64,000 nucleotides of DNA from Gimesia aquarii (lineage in GTDB: Bacteria; Planctomycetota; Planctomycetia; Planctomycetales; Planctomycetaceae): assembly GCF_007748175.1 (NCBI RefSeq), contig NZ_CP037422.1, positions 2,129,231 through 2,193,230 of the forward strand. Direction: 5' to 3'. Below the pieces are notes generated by a model. The model was not told where the DNA came from, did no database searches, and saw only the letters and a list, made by a program, of their open reading frames with translations. The position numbers were made by a program, and so were the translations under genes. Position 1 is the first letter of the stretch, and each line of letters begins with the position of its first letter. Shown piece by piece: positions 40,601-46,118 of the stretch.

Positions 40601-43600
40601 GTTAGTGGTGATCAATTAACCCAAACCTTTACTGTAGATGTAGCTGATGAAAATCTTGTAGAAGCAGACGAAATTTTCTCCGCAATACTAGAACTCGCCA
40701 GCCTACAAAATGGTGGCCGCGAGGTAACCATTGTAAATGGTGGAGGACAGGCTACAATTCAAAATGATGATTCAGCGACACTGTCAATTACACCAGTCAT
40801 TGATACCGAAGATAACAGTCCATTCCAGTTCCTGGTTGAGCTTTCTAATCCCGTAGATGTAGCGATTACTGTTGACGCTTCTACTGTTGACGGAACTGCT
40901 ATTTCACCAGATGATTTTCTGGAAATCATCGGTCAAACCTTAACTTTCAATGCCGGAGAAACAGCGCAATTTGTTAACGTTACTGTAAACCAGGATATTG
41001 AAACAGAAATCCCAGAAACATTTGAAGTTGTACTGGATAATCTGAATGCAAATAGTAGAGCTGTCTTCCTTACAAGCATCGCTACTCGTAGCAGTTCTGC
41101 AACGACTGATGCCGCTGTTGCCGTCGATGTTGCTGGTGACTTCGCTTATATCGCTGACCGTGATGGTGGTTTACAAATCTTTAACATTTCTGATCCCTCT
41201 AATCCATTCCATGTGGGATCATTCGACTTTAATCAGCAAGGAATTGCTCAGGGAATTGATGTTGTTGGAAATTTGGCATTTCTGGCCGTAGGCGAAGCAG
41301 GCTTACAAATCCTGGATATCTCAGATCCTACTACCCCAACTTTTGTTGGCAGTATTGCCACACCCGCGCGTGCACGAGGCGTACAAGTGATTGGTAATAT
41401 AGCTTATGTTGCCGACGATAGCGGTAATGGTGGTGGCCTCCAAATCATCGACGTCACGACTCCATCTACTCCTGCTCTATTAGGAAGTTTTGGAGTAGCT
41501 ACTCCTGGTGGATTAGCCGGTGGCGTACAAGTGATTGGAAACATTGCTTACGTTACAGATGGAAATAATGGTCTTCAAATCGTCGATGTTTCCATTCCGA
41601 CGGCACCTACTCAAATCCATAATGTAGCGACACCAGGTGGAGCTGCCATTGGTTTGGATGTGGTCGGTAACTTTGCTTATGTCGCAAATCGAGAAGGTGG
41701 GCTTCAGATTATTGATATTAGCACTCCTGCGACGGCTTCCGTCGTTGGTAGCTTCGATACATCTGGCATCGCTACGGGTGTCCGCGTTGTGGGTAACTTT
41801 GCCTACGTCGCAGATGGTGCGGAAGGCTTGAAAGTCATCGATGTTACAAATCCAACATCACCTGCATTTGCCAATCTGCAAGATACTCCTGGAAGTGCCC
41901 GCAGTTTACATGTTTCAGGGACACTCGCATTTGTTGCTGATACATTTAGTGGATTACAAATTCTGGAATTCTTCCCCTCTGTTACTGCTACAGGGACTAT
42001 TCTCGATCCTTCTGGCCCTCCACTGACCGGTACTGCGTCAGCAAATACGACTATCGGTACTTCGCTCGTAACAACTCCTAGTTCGACCGATGCCAATGGG
42101 GAAACAAGCGCCGTTCCTGAAAGTGAACAGTGGATTGATGAATGGGACAGCTTCTGGATCGAAGTCTGGGGAAATACGAGTGAGGGATCAGGTATTAGTG
42201 GTGGTAGTTTCGACCTGGAATACAATACCGATTACTTTACTGCGACTGCAGTCGAGTATGGTGCTGCTTTCGGTAATTCGACATCTTCTACAATCGATGA
42301 TCAGACAGGAATCGTTTCGGGTATCACTGGTCAAAATAACCTTGGTAACCTTGGTTCTACAGATCAGGTCTTACTGGCGCGTATCAAGTTTGAATCATTA
42401 AGTCATGATGGAGTCTCAATTGATAAAGCAACCGGTTTCTTAGGACCTCATAGCCTGGGAATTCGTGTAATAAATGCCCAACTTGACATTTCAGGCCTGG
42501 GTGGCGTCACTGCTTCAGTTACCGAATCACCTGCAACTGACTTATGGGCTGTTCCTTTTGACCTTGATGATAATGGAGCTATCAACTTCAAAGACCTGAT
42601 GGCATTTGCCTCCTACTATGGAACGTCAGTAGTCAATGCGACTTCTGGACTTGCCTGGTCTTTGGACTTTGACAAGAGTGGTACAATCAACTTTAAAGAT
42701 CTTACTTATCTTGCTACAAACTACAATCGTACCAAAGCCAGTGGTCAACAAATCAGTTTCCCTCCCAACTTCCCCCAAGAATGGTATGGTCCACAACTAT
42801 CAACCGATGGTGAAGACTCCTTAAATGACTTGATCGACGCTGCTGTTGACGAATGGAAAACAGCTACAGGTAATGAAGATTTATCAGTACAGGTTGTCGT
42901 CACCGATCTCGGTGGCCAGCAGCTTGGTGAAGGTCATATTTTAGAACTTGATGAAAATGGGATTCCTATTAAAGGGCGAGTCTACATTGATGACGACGCT
43001 GCAGGCTTAGGCTGGTATTCTTCTGTTGAAGGTCTTTCCTTTGATAGTAACGGTCAAGCCATTGCTGGTTCAGCAGCTGAAGGACACTACGATCTTTATA
43101 CAGTGCTCTTACATGAAATCGGCCATGCTGCTGGATTTACTACAGGTTACTCGGCCTTCTCAGATCATTTAGTCACGAATGGTTCTGGGCAAGTCCAGTT
43201 TGTAGGTTGGGATTTTGTCGCTCCTCTGACTGACGATGGTTTGCATATAGACAACACCTTCTACCCAGATGATGTCATGGGCGCCACGCTCGATCCTTCC
43301 ACCCGAAAAATGATCTCGACATTAGATGCTCAGATTTTGCAAGCTGCCTATGATAATGCTGCGGGAGCGGTCATCACTCCTCTGGCTGCTCCTCTGCTGG
43401 CTAATGTTCCTCTCCCACAGGTTGAAAATTCAATTCAATCTACAGAAGAGGCATTTTCTTCGACAAAAATTGTTCCTGTGAAGGTTCAATCTTCAGATAC
43501 AATAACTACACGGTCTAATGCCTCTGATAATTTGTTACAACAGTCTGATTGGGAAGTTGCCACATCGTTGATGTTTAGACATTCTGTAATGACTCTTGAA

Positions 43601-43819
43601 AAGCCAGATACTCTGGAACAACTGGCAGGCTCTTTGATTGAAGCTTCTTATGTAACAGAGCCATTTCTGTCCGAAGAGCCTGGGAAAATCAAAACGGAAG
43701 ATGCACTCTCCCGATTTGATTTTGCTCATGATTTCGAACTTGATGATGCGGCCGAATTTGAAATCATTGATGAAGAAGTTGACAGCCTCTTTACTGACTG
43801 GGCTGGACCATTGGTTTAA
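28631..43819 (+). CDS. Giant extracellular multidomain protein with metalloprotease, vWA, Calx-beta, LVIVD, cohesin-like and dockerin domains
   Basis: The 5,062-residue product is read from the ATG at 28631; a GTG at 28601 would add ten residues. Order: basic N-terminus with the planctomycete signature QLEDRTLLAGA (47-57); Ig-like domains; a matrixin-type zinc site HEIGHTLGLGH (463-473) with a Met-turn-like SIMG; a PPC-like domain (about 515-620); parallel beta-helix segments (about 650-1350) with recurring DWGGI turns; two more PPC-like domains (about 1375-1680); a propeller-like part; a second helix region; a vWA domain with MIDAS D2575-x-S-x-T; eight Calx-beta repeats (about 3224-4147); seven LVIVD repeats (about 4161-4447); a cohesin-like sandwich (about 4500-4617); a dockerin (DLDDNGAINFKDL, DFDKSGTINFKDL); and a second HEIGH domain (H4828). 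The tail is acidic. It is probably a secreted adhesion or scaffold protein; attachment and partners are unknown. Confidence 0.9.
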   Translation: MVVGHLPFVSSFRRPISLLNCLRRGQKKRQHRQKLERIKSSYSTAEQLEDRTLLAGASLVNIEPNIDIALTEGEVYNEAPKELTFQFTPGQQIDPASLGGIQIVRSGLDGTFNDGNEVVIQPGFIGIGDDPNEVIVRFAESLPDDNYQITIFGTGNTPLLNQNGEAFQDGVDQVINFELDLGAKVVAVVPQPVSGGGTGSLSQALNQIDVYFNDDPLDQASAENTFFYQLIDTSSNVIVNPASVSYNSAENKATLTFASDIADGTYHLRIGESATPNFAASNVVSVADDDNSSFDTAFDLGILTTQTIQINEQIEPQAVAQPPLPGGNDEPGHREITIEQHIEINSTGTTPSNPGAIGTVFFSFPETYGVDLFGNTLFNEITENQKQRTREIYEIYSYLTGMEVQEVVSGGTGIVTGDPRAVDPFVPPLAVGGIAGNGLALMNGALDWGDSPYGGGWFVTAFHEIGHTLGLGHSYDLPSIMGSSGGDVGGTVSSEPVFPSNHDIVHINRIRPALSNDIDLQKFELTASGRFTAEITADRLPTKSFLDSVLTLYRESPGGVREIIARNDDYFGEDAFLDLDLEAGTYYLAVTSVGNTDFDPTVSDSGYGGRTDGDYTLDINFTPDPLANTFMVDATGVALDGDADRQAGGVFDFWFQSGETIFVDKATQSGGPADGSLTNPYSNIDDALSAAAASGTTKIVRIVGNGGTDGNINTEENNEAYLIGLTDSFQPLEDGATFDIPQNVTVMIDEGAIIKLQNANIDVGSNNLLIDRSDGALQILGTPDNQVYLTSFGNDAIGGDDDGLSDGANPGDWGGIVFRADSDLEDSGVFLNSVNNANISYGGGSVFVNSVLQTFSPIHSESARPTIWQNTIFNNADSAISADPRSFEDSRFENGSFIMDRYGLEIFDNQIFDNSVNGLFVRINTAFGSEINKLDVPGIFNDDITHVITENLQIYGAPGGQLDDAGNPTINGRLKINPGTVVKLSGARIEAERGSAQLIAEGTEENPIIFTSLSDDRYGAGTTFDTSNDGVTAFGPGNWGGIIFNAASSGSIDHALITNGGGLTPIEGGFDNFNAIEVHQAEFRLTNSVLEDNANGRSTSNRNGRGSNGSATVFVRGAQPIIVDNIFQDNAGTVISIDANALNYKLKSDYGRSTGFTDSYQQYPDNHGALVRLNRMDNNGLNGMEVRPALLDTETIWDDTDIVHILHGEILVNQHHTFSGIRLQSNLDEGLVVKLDGPTAGFTADGVPLDIDDRIGGTVQIIGQPGFPVILTSLADDSVGASFTPAGLPQTDTNNDGGASTPSAGDWRSIRLDRYSNDRNVVVRFETEGNNTSGVDVNNTPGFAQNLGVLAPDEISGDENRALGFHVEGNISADAPDDVDVYSFNATAGTRIWIDIDRTSSSLNTMVELVDIFGNVIASSLDSFAGTFTGIADPLLQTDHLLGDFYSQNINDAGFSVELPGALGVTGTYFVRVSSEGGLTSGQYQMQIRLRQVDEKPGSTVRFADIRFATNGIEILGQPSHSPLLGESSEKTGTNETIDNAQGLGNLLTSDRNTLAVSGTLSSGTDVDWYTFEMGYDLIQVIGGRSDGGKTFSTIFDIDYADGLTRADTTLSIFDDQGRLILISRDSDIEDDQANGDTEDLSSGSFGKLDPYIGSTQLPAATPGSTFRYHIAVSSNQRLPQALNATFNSSALNAQIRLEPVSSVQRIVEDHIGFSGYTSGSSLSGSTSQVDPTTPRIFDIIDTDTDDDGDGNKLSTHVTAFTLADVNLYISEENRLRIADAYDGRVVDSVGGFPLSANTIDVGALSGGSPTTSDITIRSDGRLYSYESLPGVQNTAGRLKELNAGTGGTISQFNDGIPNVPATGFSDPVRLTTDSVGALAFQRIDFATYNLFYAVNDGANTTLYQANPANGDAGDNRVVSATNPADANNRFTVIGDVIGLGNITGMSFQGINSDPTPSTLYAVTDTGQFLTINLVPGPNGRRDVGSISSVDLSTEISGLGTFAGLTAAPQNLHNGAFQDYLFAITNTGNLFAIDPTTGMILTTVTDPDPDVGTINIFEGGGTSINVGASGTVTGLAFSPLDFNLWHPTFQRNSDAGHGINNTFDQTRTDAGGNDRNSYPEGREHSEQQGGASFYFGFEDWVNNNNGNVTNAYIDYVTDAQYGVMSEAFQRDLSSNPDIGDNYNIAGGAHGSLESGEFSLDGYSATDLPTLYFNYFLETQNANSLTNGMRDSARVFITNDDGATWTQLATNNSTLAPATDPNSGELSSYITTSEREGVGNTNQHVQELFDNSGVWRQARVDLGRFAGDANLRLRFDFSTSGTISSDIDMPGDGFGNPISNQQAQNNAFEGFYIDDIIIGFAERGELVTGAQTDQTDFFNVPQNPTFGAPTQLLSGAYQLEIRRGTDYAAPPNGQLPDLVIFNQLDTNDRLIREDNQLGDRNLERQQGHISIESNTITSSSEYGINIDAGLRESVAAGPNGGVSARSQAGGVINGPTLNNFFSGGLGFAPGVTVQNNVLTEFANGLGGLRISGDENSSTSNNPAAVSYTKVVNNTLVGANAEVTQSSAQIDVVFIIDVSGTMGSAIANVQAQILGFDAQMQAAGIDAQYGLVLFPAQSGGFGDTDPAQVQDIVDFATFTAPGSPFQNIPIQGATERGSDAILEALNQFDPQSGPTTFNFRPGSRIVPIILTDEDDDSDAQSAIDAQAALLTSNALFYAIADPDGFGNTNSTYGVFASSTGGEIFDIDDFLFDPANFFATMTADLIGQIAVGASGQGIVVENFASTTILNNVIANTATGIDLQSSAGIPNVVGANLFKGNGNNGTVGSNAILLGANDPLFVNPEQGNFYLADGSQAIDSSLNSLADRPEFVDVKDAIGMPNSDIFAPNNDAFGQLRVDDPTQTPPPGLGSNIFKDRGAIERADFVGPTANITLPADNDANGVDLNNNPTEVYISNPELFTTMIVELQDTGIGIDDRLVNSLQFTLTAETSSTSQTTLVEGVDYLFSYNPNTNEAIFTSIVGVFSLDTLYTIDVDNSSLTGVKDLAGNSLQPNQTDLTTSFTVVVTDGVNDPPVHNFNNTPMPDTPNVSTTTDSEVPIVFSFANDNRLSVTDVDAFLGTGEVEVTLSTVNGALTLGSTNNIVFSVGTGLGNETIMTFTGQLADVNAALEGTIWTPDAGYYSSLNVLNPATVTLTTSDLANFDGSIATGDGAGPQTDVDVIDITVNDPPTVEFSSATYSVSEDGTSLNVTLTRNATAAASTVQVTLADNTATSPDDYDNTPFTVTFAANETIAVVQIPIIDDSLVEADETIDLTVISVDNALIGVQNTAQVTIIDNDQAVLTVNNVTDDEANGPFTFTVTMSNAVDREVNVDFATADGTATVADNDYNQVNLGDQPSLIFAVNGPLTQTFSIDINDDSKVELDEFFNVFLGNLIVNNINGHDVVLGPLGSNNEHATGTIVNDDQAVLSIDDVSALESTGQLVFTVTLSNEVASDISVLASTQDGTATTGDNDYVSSNQTITFLQGGSLTQNFTVTVNDDDTVELDETISAILSNLNANGFNVIIDTLGGDTGTGTIENDDSATFTISDVTANETNGPFVFVVTMSNAVDVDVTVDVETVDGTALVSDNDYTEVNVGDQTLTFVSGGSQSQVFTVDITNDNKVELDEIFTTILNNLNAGGRDVSIAGAEGTGTILNDDQAVLSIGNVSQFEDTDAGAGAGVFTFTVSMSNPVDVDIDVDVATQDGTATTANNDYTPIVLGDQTITFTSGGPLLQAFEVQVTVDNIVELDETFNAILGNLVNQGRDVILGANGTGVIRNDDSAQININSVSGEEANGPFTFTATLSNPVDSDISFDISTQDGTATTADNDFTPIINQLLNFTTGGSLTQSFTVDINDDSKVELDEIFNIVMNNLVSTGRNVTLGNPGIGTIENDDSATLTINNISDLESNGPFTFTVTLSNEVDTDISVGAITQDGTAIAADGDYTALNSGDRVITFVSGDQLTQTFTVDVADENLVEADEIFSAILELASLQNGGREVTIVNGGGQATIQNDDSATLSITPVIDTEDNSPFQFLVELSNPVDVAITVDASTVDGTAISPDDFLEIIGQTLTFNAGETAQFVNVTVNQDIETEIPETFEVVLDNLNANSRAVFLTSIATRSSSATTDAAVAVDVAGDFAYIADRDGGLQIFNISDPSNPFHVGSFDFNQQGIAQGIDVVGNLAFLAVGEAGLQILDISDPTTPTFVGSIATPARARGVQVIGNIAYVADDSGNGGGLQIIDVTTPSTPALLGSFGVATPGGLAGGVQVIGNIAYVTDGNNGLQIVDVSIPTAPTQIHNVATPGGAAIGLDVVGNFAYVANREGGLQIIDISTPATASVVGSFDTSGIATGVRVVGNFAYVADGAEGLKVIDVTNPTSPAFANLQDTPGSARSLHVSGTLAFVADTFSGLQILEFFPSVTATGTILDPSGPPLTGTASANTTIGTSLVTTPSSTDANGETSAVPESEQWIDEWDSFWIEVWGNTSEGSGISGGSFDLEYNTDYFTATAVEYGAAFGNSTSSTIDDQTGIVSGITGQNNLGNLGSTDQVLLARIKFESLSHDGVSIDKATGFLGPHSLGIRVINAQLDISGLGGVTASVTESPATDLWAVPFDLDDNGAINFKDLMAFASYYGTSVVNATSGLAWSLDFDKSGTINFKDLTYLATNYNRTKASGQQISFPPNFPQEWYGPQLSTDGEDSLNDLIDAAVDEWKTATGNEDLSVQVVVTDLGGQQLGEGHILELDENGIPIKGRVYIDDDAAGLGWYSSVEGLSFDSNGQAIAGSAAEGHYDLYTVLLHEIGHAAGFTTGYSAFSDHLVTNGSGQVQFVGWDFVAPLTDDGLHIDNTFYPDDVMGATLDPSTRKMISTLDAQILQAAYDNAAGAVITPLAAPLLANVPLPQVENSIQSTEEAFSSTKIVPVKVQSSDTITTRSNASDNLLQQSDWEVATSLMFRHSVMTLEKPDTLEQLAGSLIEASYVTEPFLSEEPGKIKTEDALSRFDFAHDFELDDAAEFEIIDEEVDSLFTDWAGPLV
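38300..41070 (+). repeat. Eight tandem Calx-beta repeat units inside the giant gene
   Basis: Units of about 300-360 bp encode recurring blocks: a start such as AVLSIDDVS or ATLTINNIS, then NGPFTFTVTMSN, then DGTAT..DNDYT, a hydrophobic strand ending in TF.SGG..TQ.FTV, and an acidic ..D..VELDE.F. The acidic positions are the calcium ligands of Calx-beta domains. Unit starts lie near 38307, 38633, 39007, 39355, 39710, 40075, 40420 and 40774. DNA identity between units is patchy, so these are old duplications. Confidence 0.85.
41110..41970 (+). repeat. Seven LVIVD beta-propeller repeats inside the giant gene
   Basis: About 120-bp units encode the pattern G.DV.GN.AYVAD...GLQI.DIS.P..P. I count seven (for example GIDVVGNLAFLAV, GVQVIGNIAYVAD, GLDVVGNFAYVAN, GVRVVGNFAYVAD), the number needed for one closed seven-bladed propeller. 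Confidence 0.8.
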
Positions 43820-43860
43820 AAAGGACTAACGCCTACTCGGGCGGCTAATCTGCGATTCAA

Positions 43861-43892
43861 AGAGGTGAGAATTTAATTCTCACCTCTTTTTT
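43861..43892. terminator. Strong intrinsic terminator between the giant gene and ald
   Basis: AGAGGTGAGAAT (43861-43872) pairs perfectly with ATTCTCACCTCT (43876-43887) around a TTA loop, and the plus strand continues with TTTTT. It sits 42 bases after the giant gene's stop. The T-tract overlaps the stop codon of the convergent ald gene (43891-43893), so the hairpin also lies directly behind ald, though that strand has a weaker T-tract. Confidence 0.88.
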
Positions 43893-45000
43893 ATGAAGCA
43901 AGAAACTCGCTAAATTCAAAACCGAACGTTTCTGCGACTGGACCATTAGTAACCTGGCCTCGATGAATATTCACGGCAGTATATAACCCGTGATCCTGGG
44001 CACACGCTGCTTCTAATCCCAAATTCGCCAGCTTCAAAGCATAAGGCAATGTCACATTACACAATGCATAAGTGCTGGTACGCCCCACGGCTCCCGGCAT
44101 ATTGGCAACGCAGTAATGTACAACACCATCAACCACAAACGTGGGATCTGAGTGCGTCGTGGGGCGTGATGTTTCGACACATCCCCCCTGGTCAACGGCG
44201 ACATCGATCAATACGGCTCCTGGTTTCATCATTTTCAGAGCAGACTCGGGTACTAACAAGGGAGCCCGCGCTCCGGGAATCAAAACGGCGCCAATCACCA
44301 AATCAGCCAACGCTAATTCAGATCGGATATTATGTTGATCACTGTATAACGTGTTGACATTGGCAGGCATGATATCTTCGAGATACCTGAGACGTTCCAC
44401 ATTGATATCCAGAATCACAACATCCGCTTGAAAGCCAGCTGCAATTTGTGCTGCATTTTTTCCCACCACACCACCACCGAGAATCACAATATGTGCAGGT
44501 GATACACCTGGAACGCCTCCCAATAAAATTCCGCGACCCAATTGAGGCCGTTCAAGATATTTGGCGCCTTCCTGAATACTCATTCTGCCTGCAACTTCAC
44601 TCATCGGAGTTAATAACGGTAATTGCCCGCCACGACCTTCCAGTGTTTCGTAGGCAATGGCTGTTGCTCCCGTTTCCAGAACGCCGCGTGTTAAGTCTTC
44701 ATCTGCAGCAAAGTGGAAATAGGTAAATAACATTTGCCCAGGCTTCAACAATGCCCATTCAACGGGCTGGGGTTCTTTAACCTTGATCACCATATCAGAG
44801 CGTGCAAACACCTCTTCCGCAGATGCTACAATTTCTGCTCCATTCTCTGCGTAGAGCTCATCAGGAATTCCACTTCCTAAACCAGCTCCACGTTCGATGA
44901 GAACAGTATGGCCGGCATTCGTTAACTCTTCTGCCCCGACCGGAATTAAGGCAACCCGATACTCATCCTGCTTGATTTCACGTGGTACCCCAACAATCAT
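43891..45000 (-). CDS. ald: Alanine dehydrogenase
   Basis: Ald catalyses NAD-dependent, reversible oxidative deamination of L-alanine to pyruvate and ammonia. The 369-residue sequence begins MIVGVPREIKQDEYRVALIP, has the substrate-site K in KVKEPQPVEW near 73, the YFHFAAD segment near 94-100 with its histidine, and the Rossmann motif VILGGGVVGKNAA near residues 171-183. DQGGCVETSRPTTH follows near 269-282, and VDGVVHYCVANMPGAVGRTS is the conserved nucleotide-proximal block. Length is standard. It is divergent from nadC with a palindromic TATAAT box between them. Confidence 0.96.
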   Translation of the reverse strand: MIVGVPREIKQDEYRVALIPVGAEELTNAGHTVLIERGAGLGSGIPDELYAENGAEIVASAEEVFARSDMVIKVKEPQPVEWALLKPGQMLFTYFHFAADEDLTRGVLETGATAIAYETLEGRGGQLPLLTPMSEVAGRMSIQEGAKYLERPQLGRGILLGGVPGVSPAHIVILGGGVVGKNAAQIAAGFQADVVILDINVERLRYLEDIMPANVNTLYSDQHNIRSELALADLVIGAVLIPGARAPLLVPESALKMMKPGAVLIDVAVDQGGCVETSRPTTHSDPTFVVDGVVHYCVANMPGAVGRTSTYALCNVTLPYALKLANLGLEAACAQDHGLYTAVNIHRGQVTNGPVAETFGFEFSEFLAS

Positions 45001-45036
45001 TGTCTTCTCCCGATTTCATGTAGTTCAACAGACTGC

Positions 45037-45064
45037 TATAATACGACAGAGAGTATAATTATAC
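45037..45064. promoter_or_regulatory. Candidate divergent -10 elements between ald and nadC
   Basis: GTATAATTATAC (45053-45064) is a perfect 12-base palindrome carrying TATAAT on both strands, and another TATAAT lies at 45037-45042. The position, 37-64 bases before ald and about 110-137 before nadC, suits overlapping promoters. No good -35 box was found. Confidence 0.35.
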
Positions 45065-45173
45065 GCATCAAGTTTTATAGTATTCGTCTTAATTGAACAA
45101 TATGCTTGAGGCTTAACCAGACCATTTCATTGACAGTTAAAATTCACCACAGCGAAATCGAAAAGAATTCAGA

Positions 45174-46064
45174 GTGACCATTCAATTTACCCAGCCCCAG
45201 GAAACCGCAGCAAAAGCTCTGATCAAATTGAGTTTAGAGGAAGATTTAAATCAAATCGGTGATCTGACTTGCCAGGCATTGATCAATGAATCTGATCAGG
45301 CAGAGATACAAATTGTCGCCAGACAAACGGGAATTCTGGCGGGCGCTCCGATCGCTTCACTCGTTTTTTCTGAGTTGGACTCTCCCGTACATTGTTCGCA
45401 TCACCTGTCTGATGGTGATACATTACAACCAGGTTCGATCATCGCCACTTATTCCGGACCGTTGGCTTCGATTCTGATTGGTGAACGAACAATTCTCAAC
45501 TTCATGACACATTTGAGTGGTGTCGCCTCACTGACCGCAAAATACGTTGAGGCAATTCAAGGAACCAATGCTACGATCCTGGATACGCGCAAAACGCTGC
45601 CTGGCTGGCGGGTTCTCGAAAAATATGCTGTGACTGCCGGTGGCGGCACAAATCATCGTATGGGGCTCTACGATGGTGTCTTAATCAAAGATAATCACCT
45701 GGCTGCCTGGGCCAGTCGTAATTCAGAACCATCCATCGCAGCTGCAATCAGACACGCTCGTGAATCAGTTCCAGACGGAAAAAATATTGAAGTCGAAGTC
45801 GACAGACTTGATCAATTAGCCGATGCCTTACAGGCAACTCCTGAAATCGTTTTGCTGGACAACATGTCTCCTGAACTTCTTAGACAGGCTATTCAGATGC
45901 GAAATCAACAATCACCGAGCACACTCCTTGAAGCCTCGGGAGGGATCACATTGGAAAGTATCCGCAGTATTGCCGATACAGGAGTTGAACGAATTAGTAT
46001 TGGGGCGATTACTCATTCTGCTATCGCACTAGATCTGGGGTTTGATTGGAAACGACGGACTTAA
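45174..46064 (+). CDS. nadC: Nicotinate-nucleotide pyrophosphorylase (carboxylating) NadC
   Basis: NadC converts quinolinate and PRPP to nicotinate mononucleotide in de novo NAD synthesis. The 296-residue enzyme shows LSLEEDLNQIGDLTCQALI near the N-terminus, GERTILNFMTHLSGVAS near 103-119, the key block TRKTLPGWRVLEKYAVTAGG near 137-156, GLYDGVLIKDNHLAAW near 163-178, EVEVDRLDQL, and the C-terminal EASGGITLESIRSIADTGVE with phosphate-binding glycines. All are canonical. The start is a GTG with a weak ribosome site. The gene is followed after 54 bp by a GT-C protein gene on the same strand. Confidence 0.96.
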   Translation: MTIQFTQPQETAAKALIKLSLEEDLNQIGDLTCQALINESDQAEIQIVARQTGILAGAPIASLVFSELDSPVHCSHHLSDGDTLQPGSIIATYSGPLASILIGERTILNFMTHLSGVASLTAKYVEAIQGTNATILDTRKTLPGWRVLEKYAVTAGGGTNHRMGLYDGVLIKDNHLAAWASRNSEPSIAAAIRHARESVPDGKNIEVEVDRLDQLADALQATPEIVLLDNMSPELLRQAIQMRNQQSPSTLLEASGGITLESIRSIADTGVERISIGAITHSAIALDLGFDWKRRT

Positions 46065-46118
46065 AATGCCTCATTGTAAATATAGCCCATCTCTTCACAT
46101 ATTATTAGACCATTCCTT

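Noticed and set aside
38300-41070. Regular repeats considered as a CRISPR array
   Set aside because: Units are about 300-360 bp, coding and diverged, with no short identical repeats or unique spacers.
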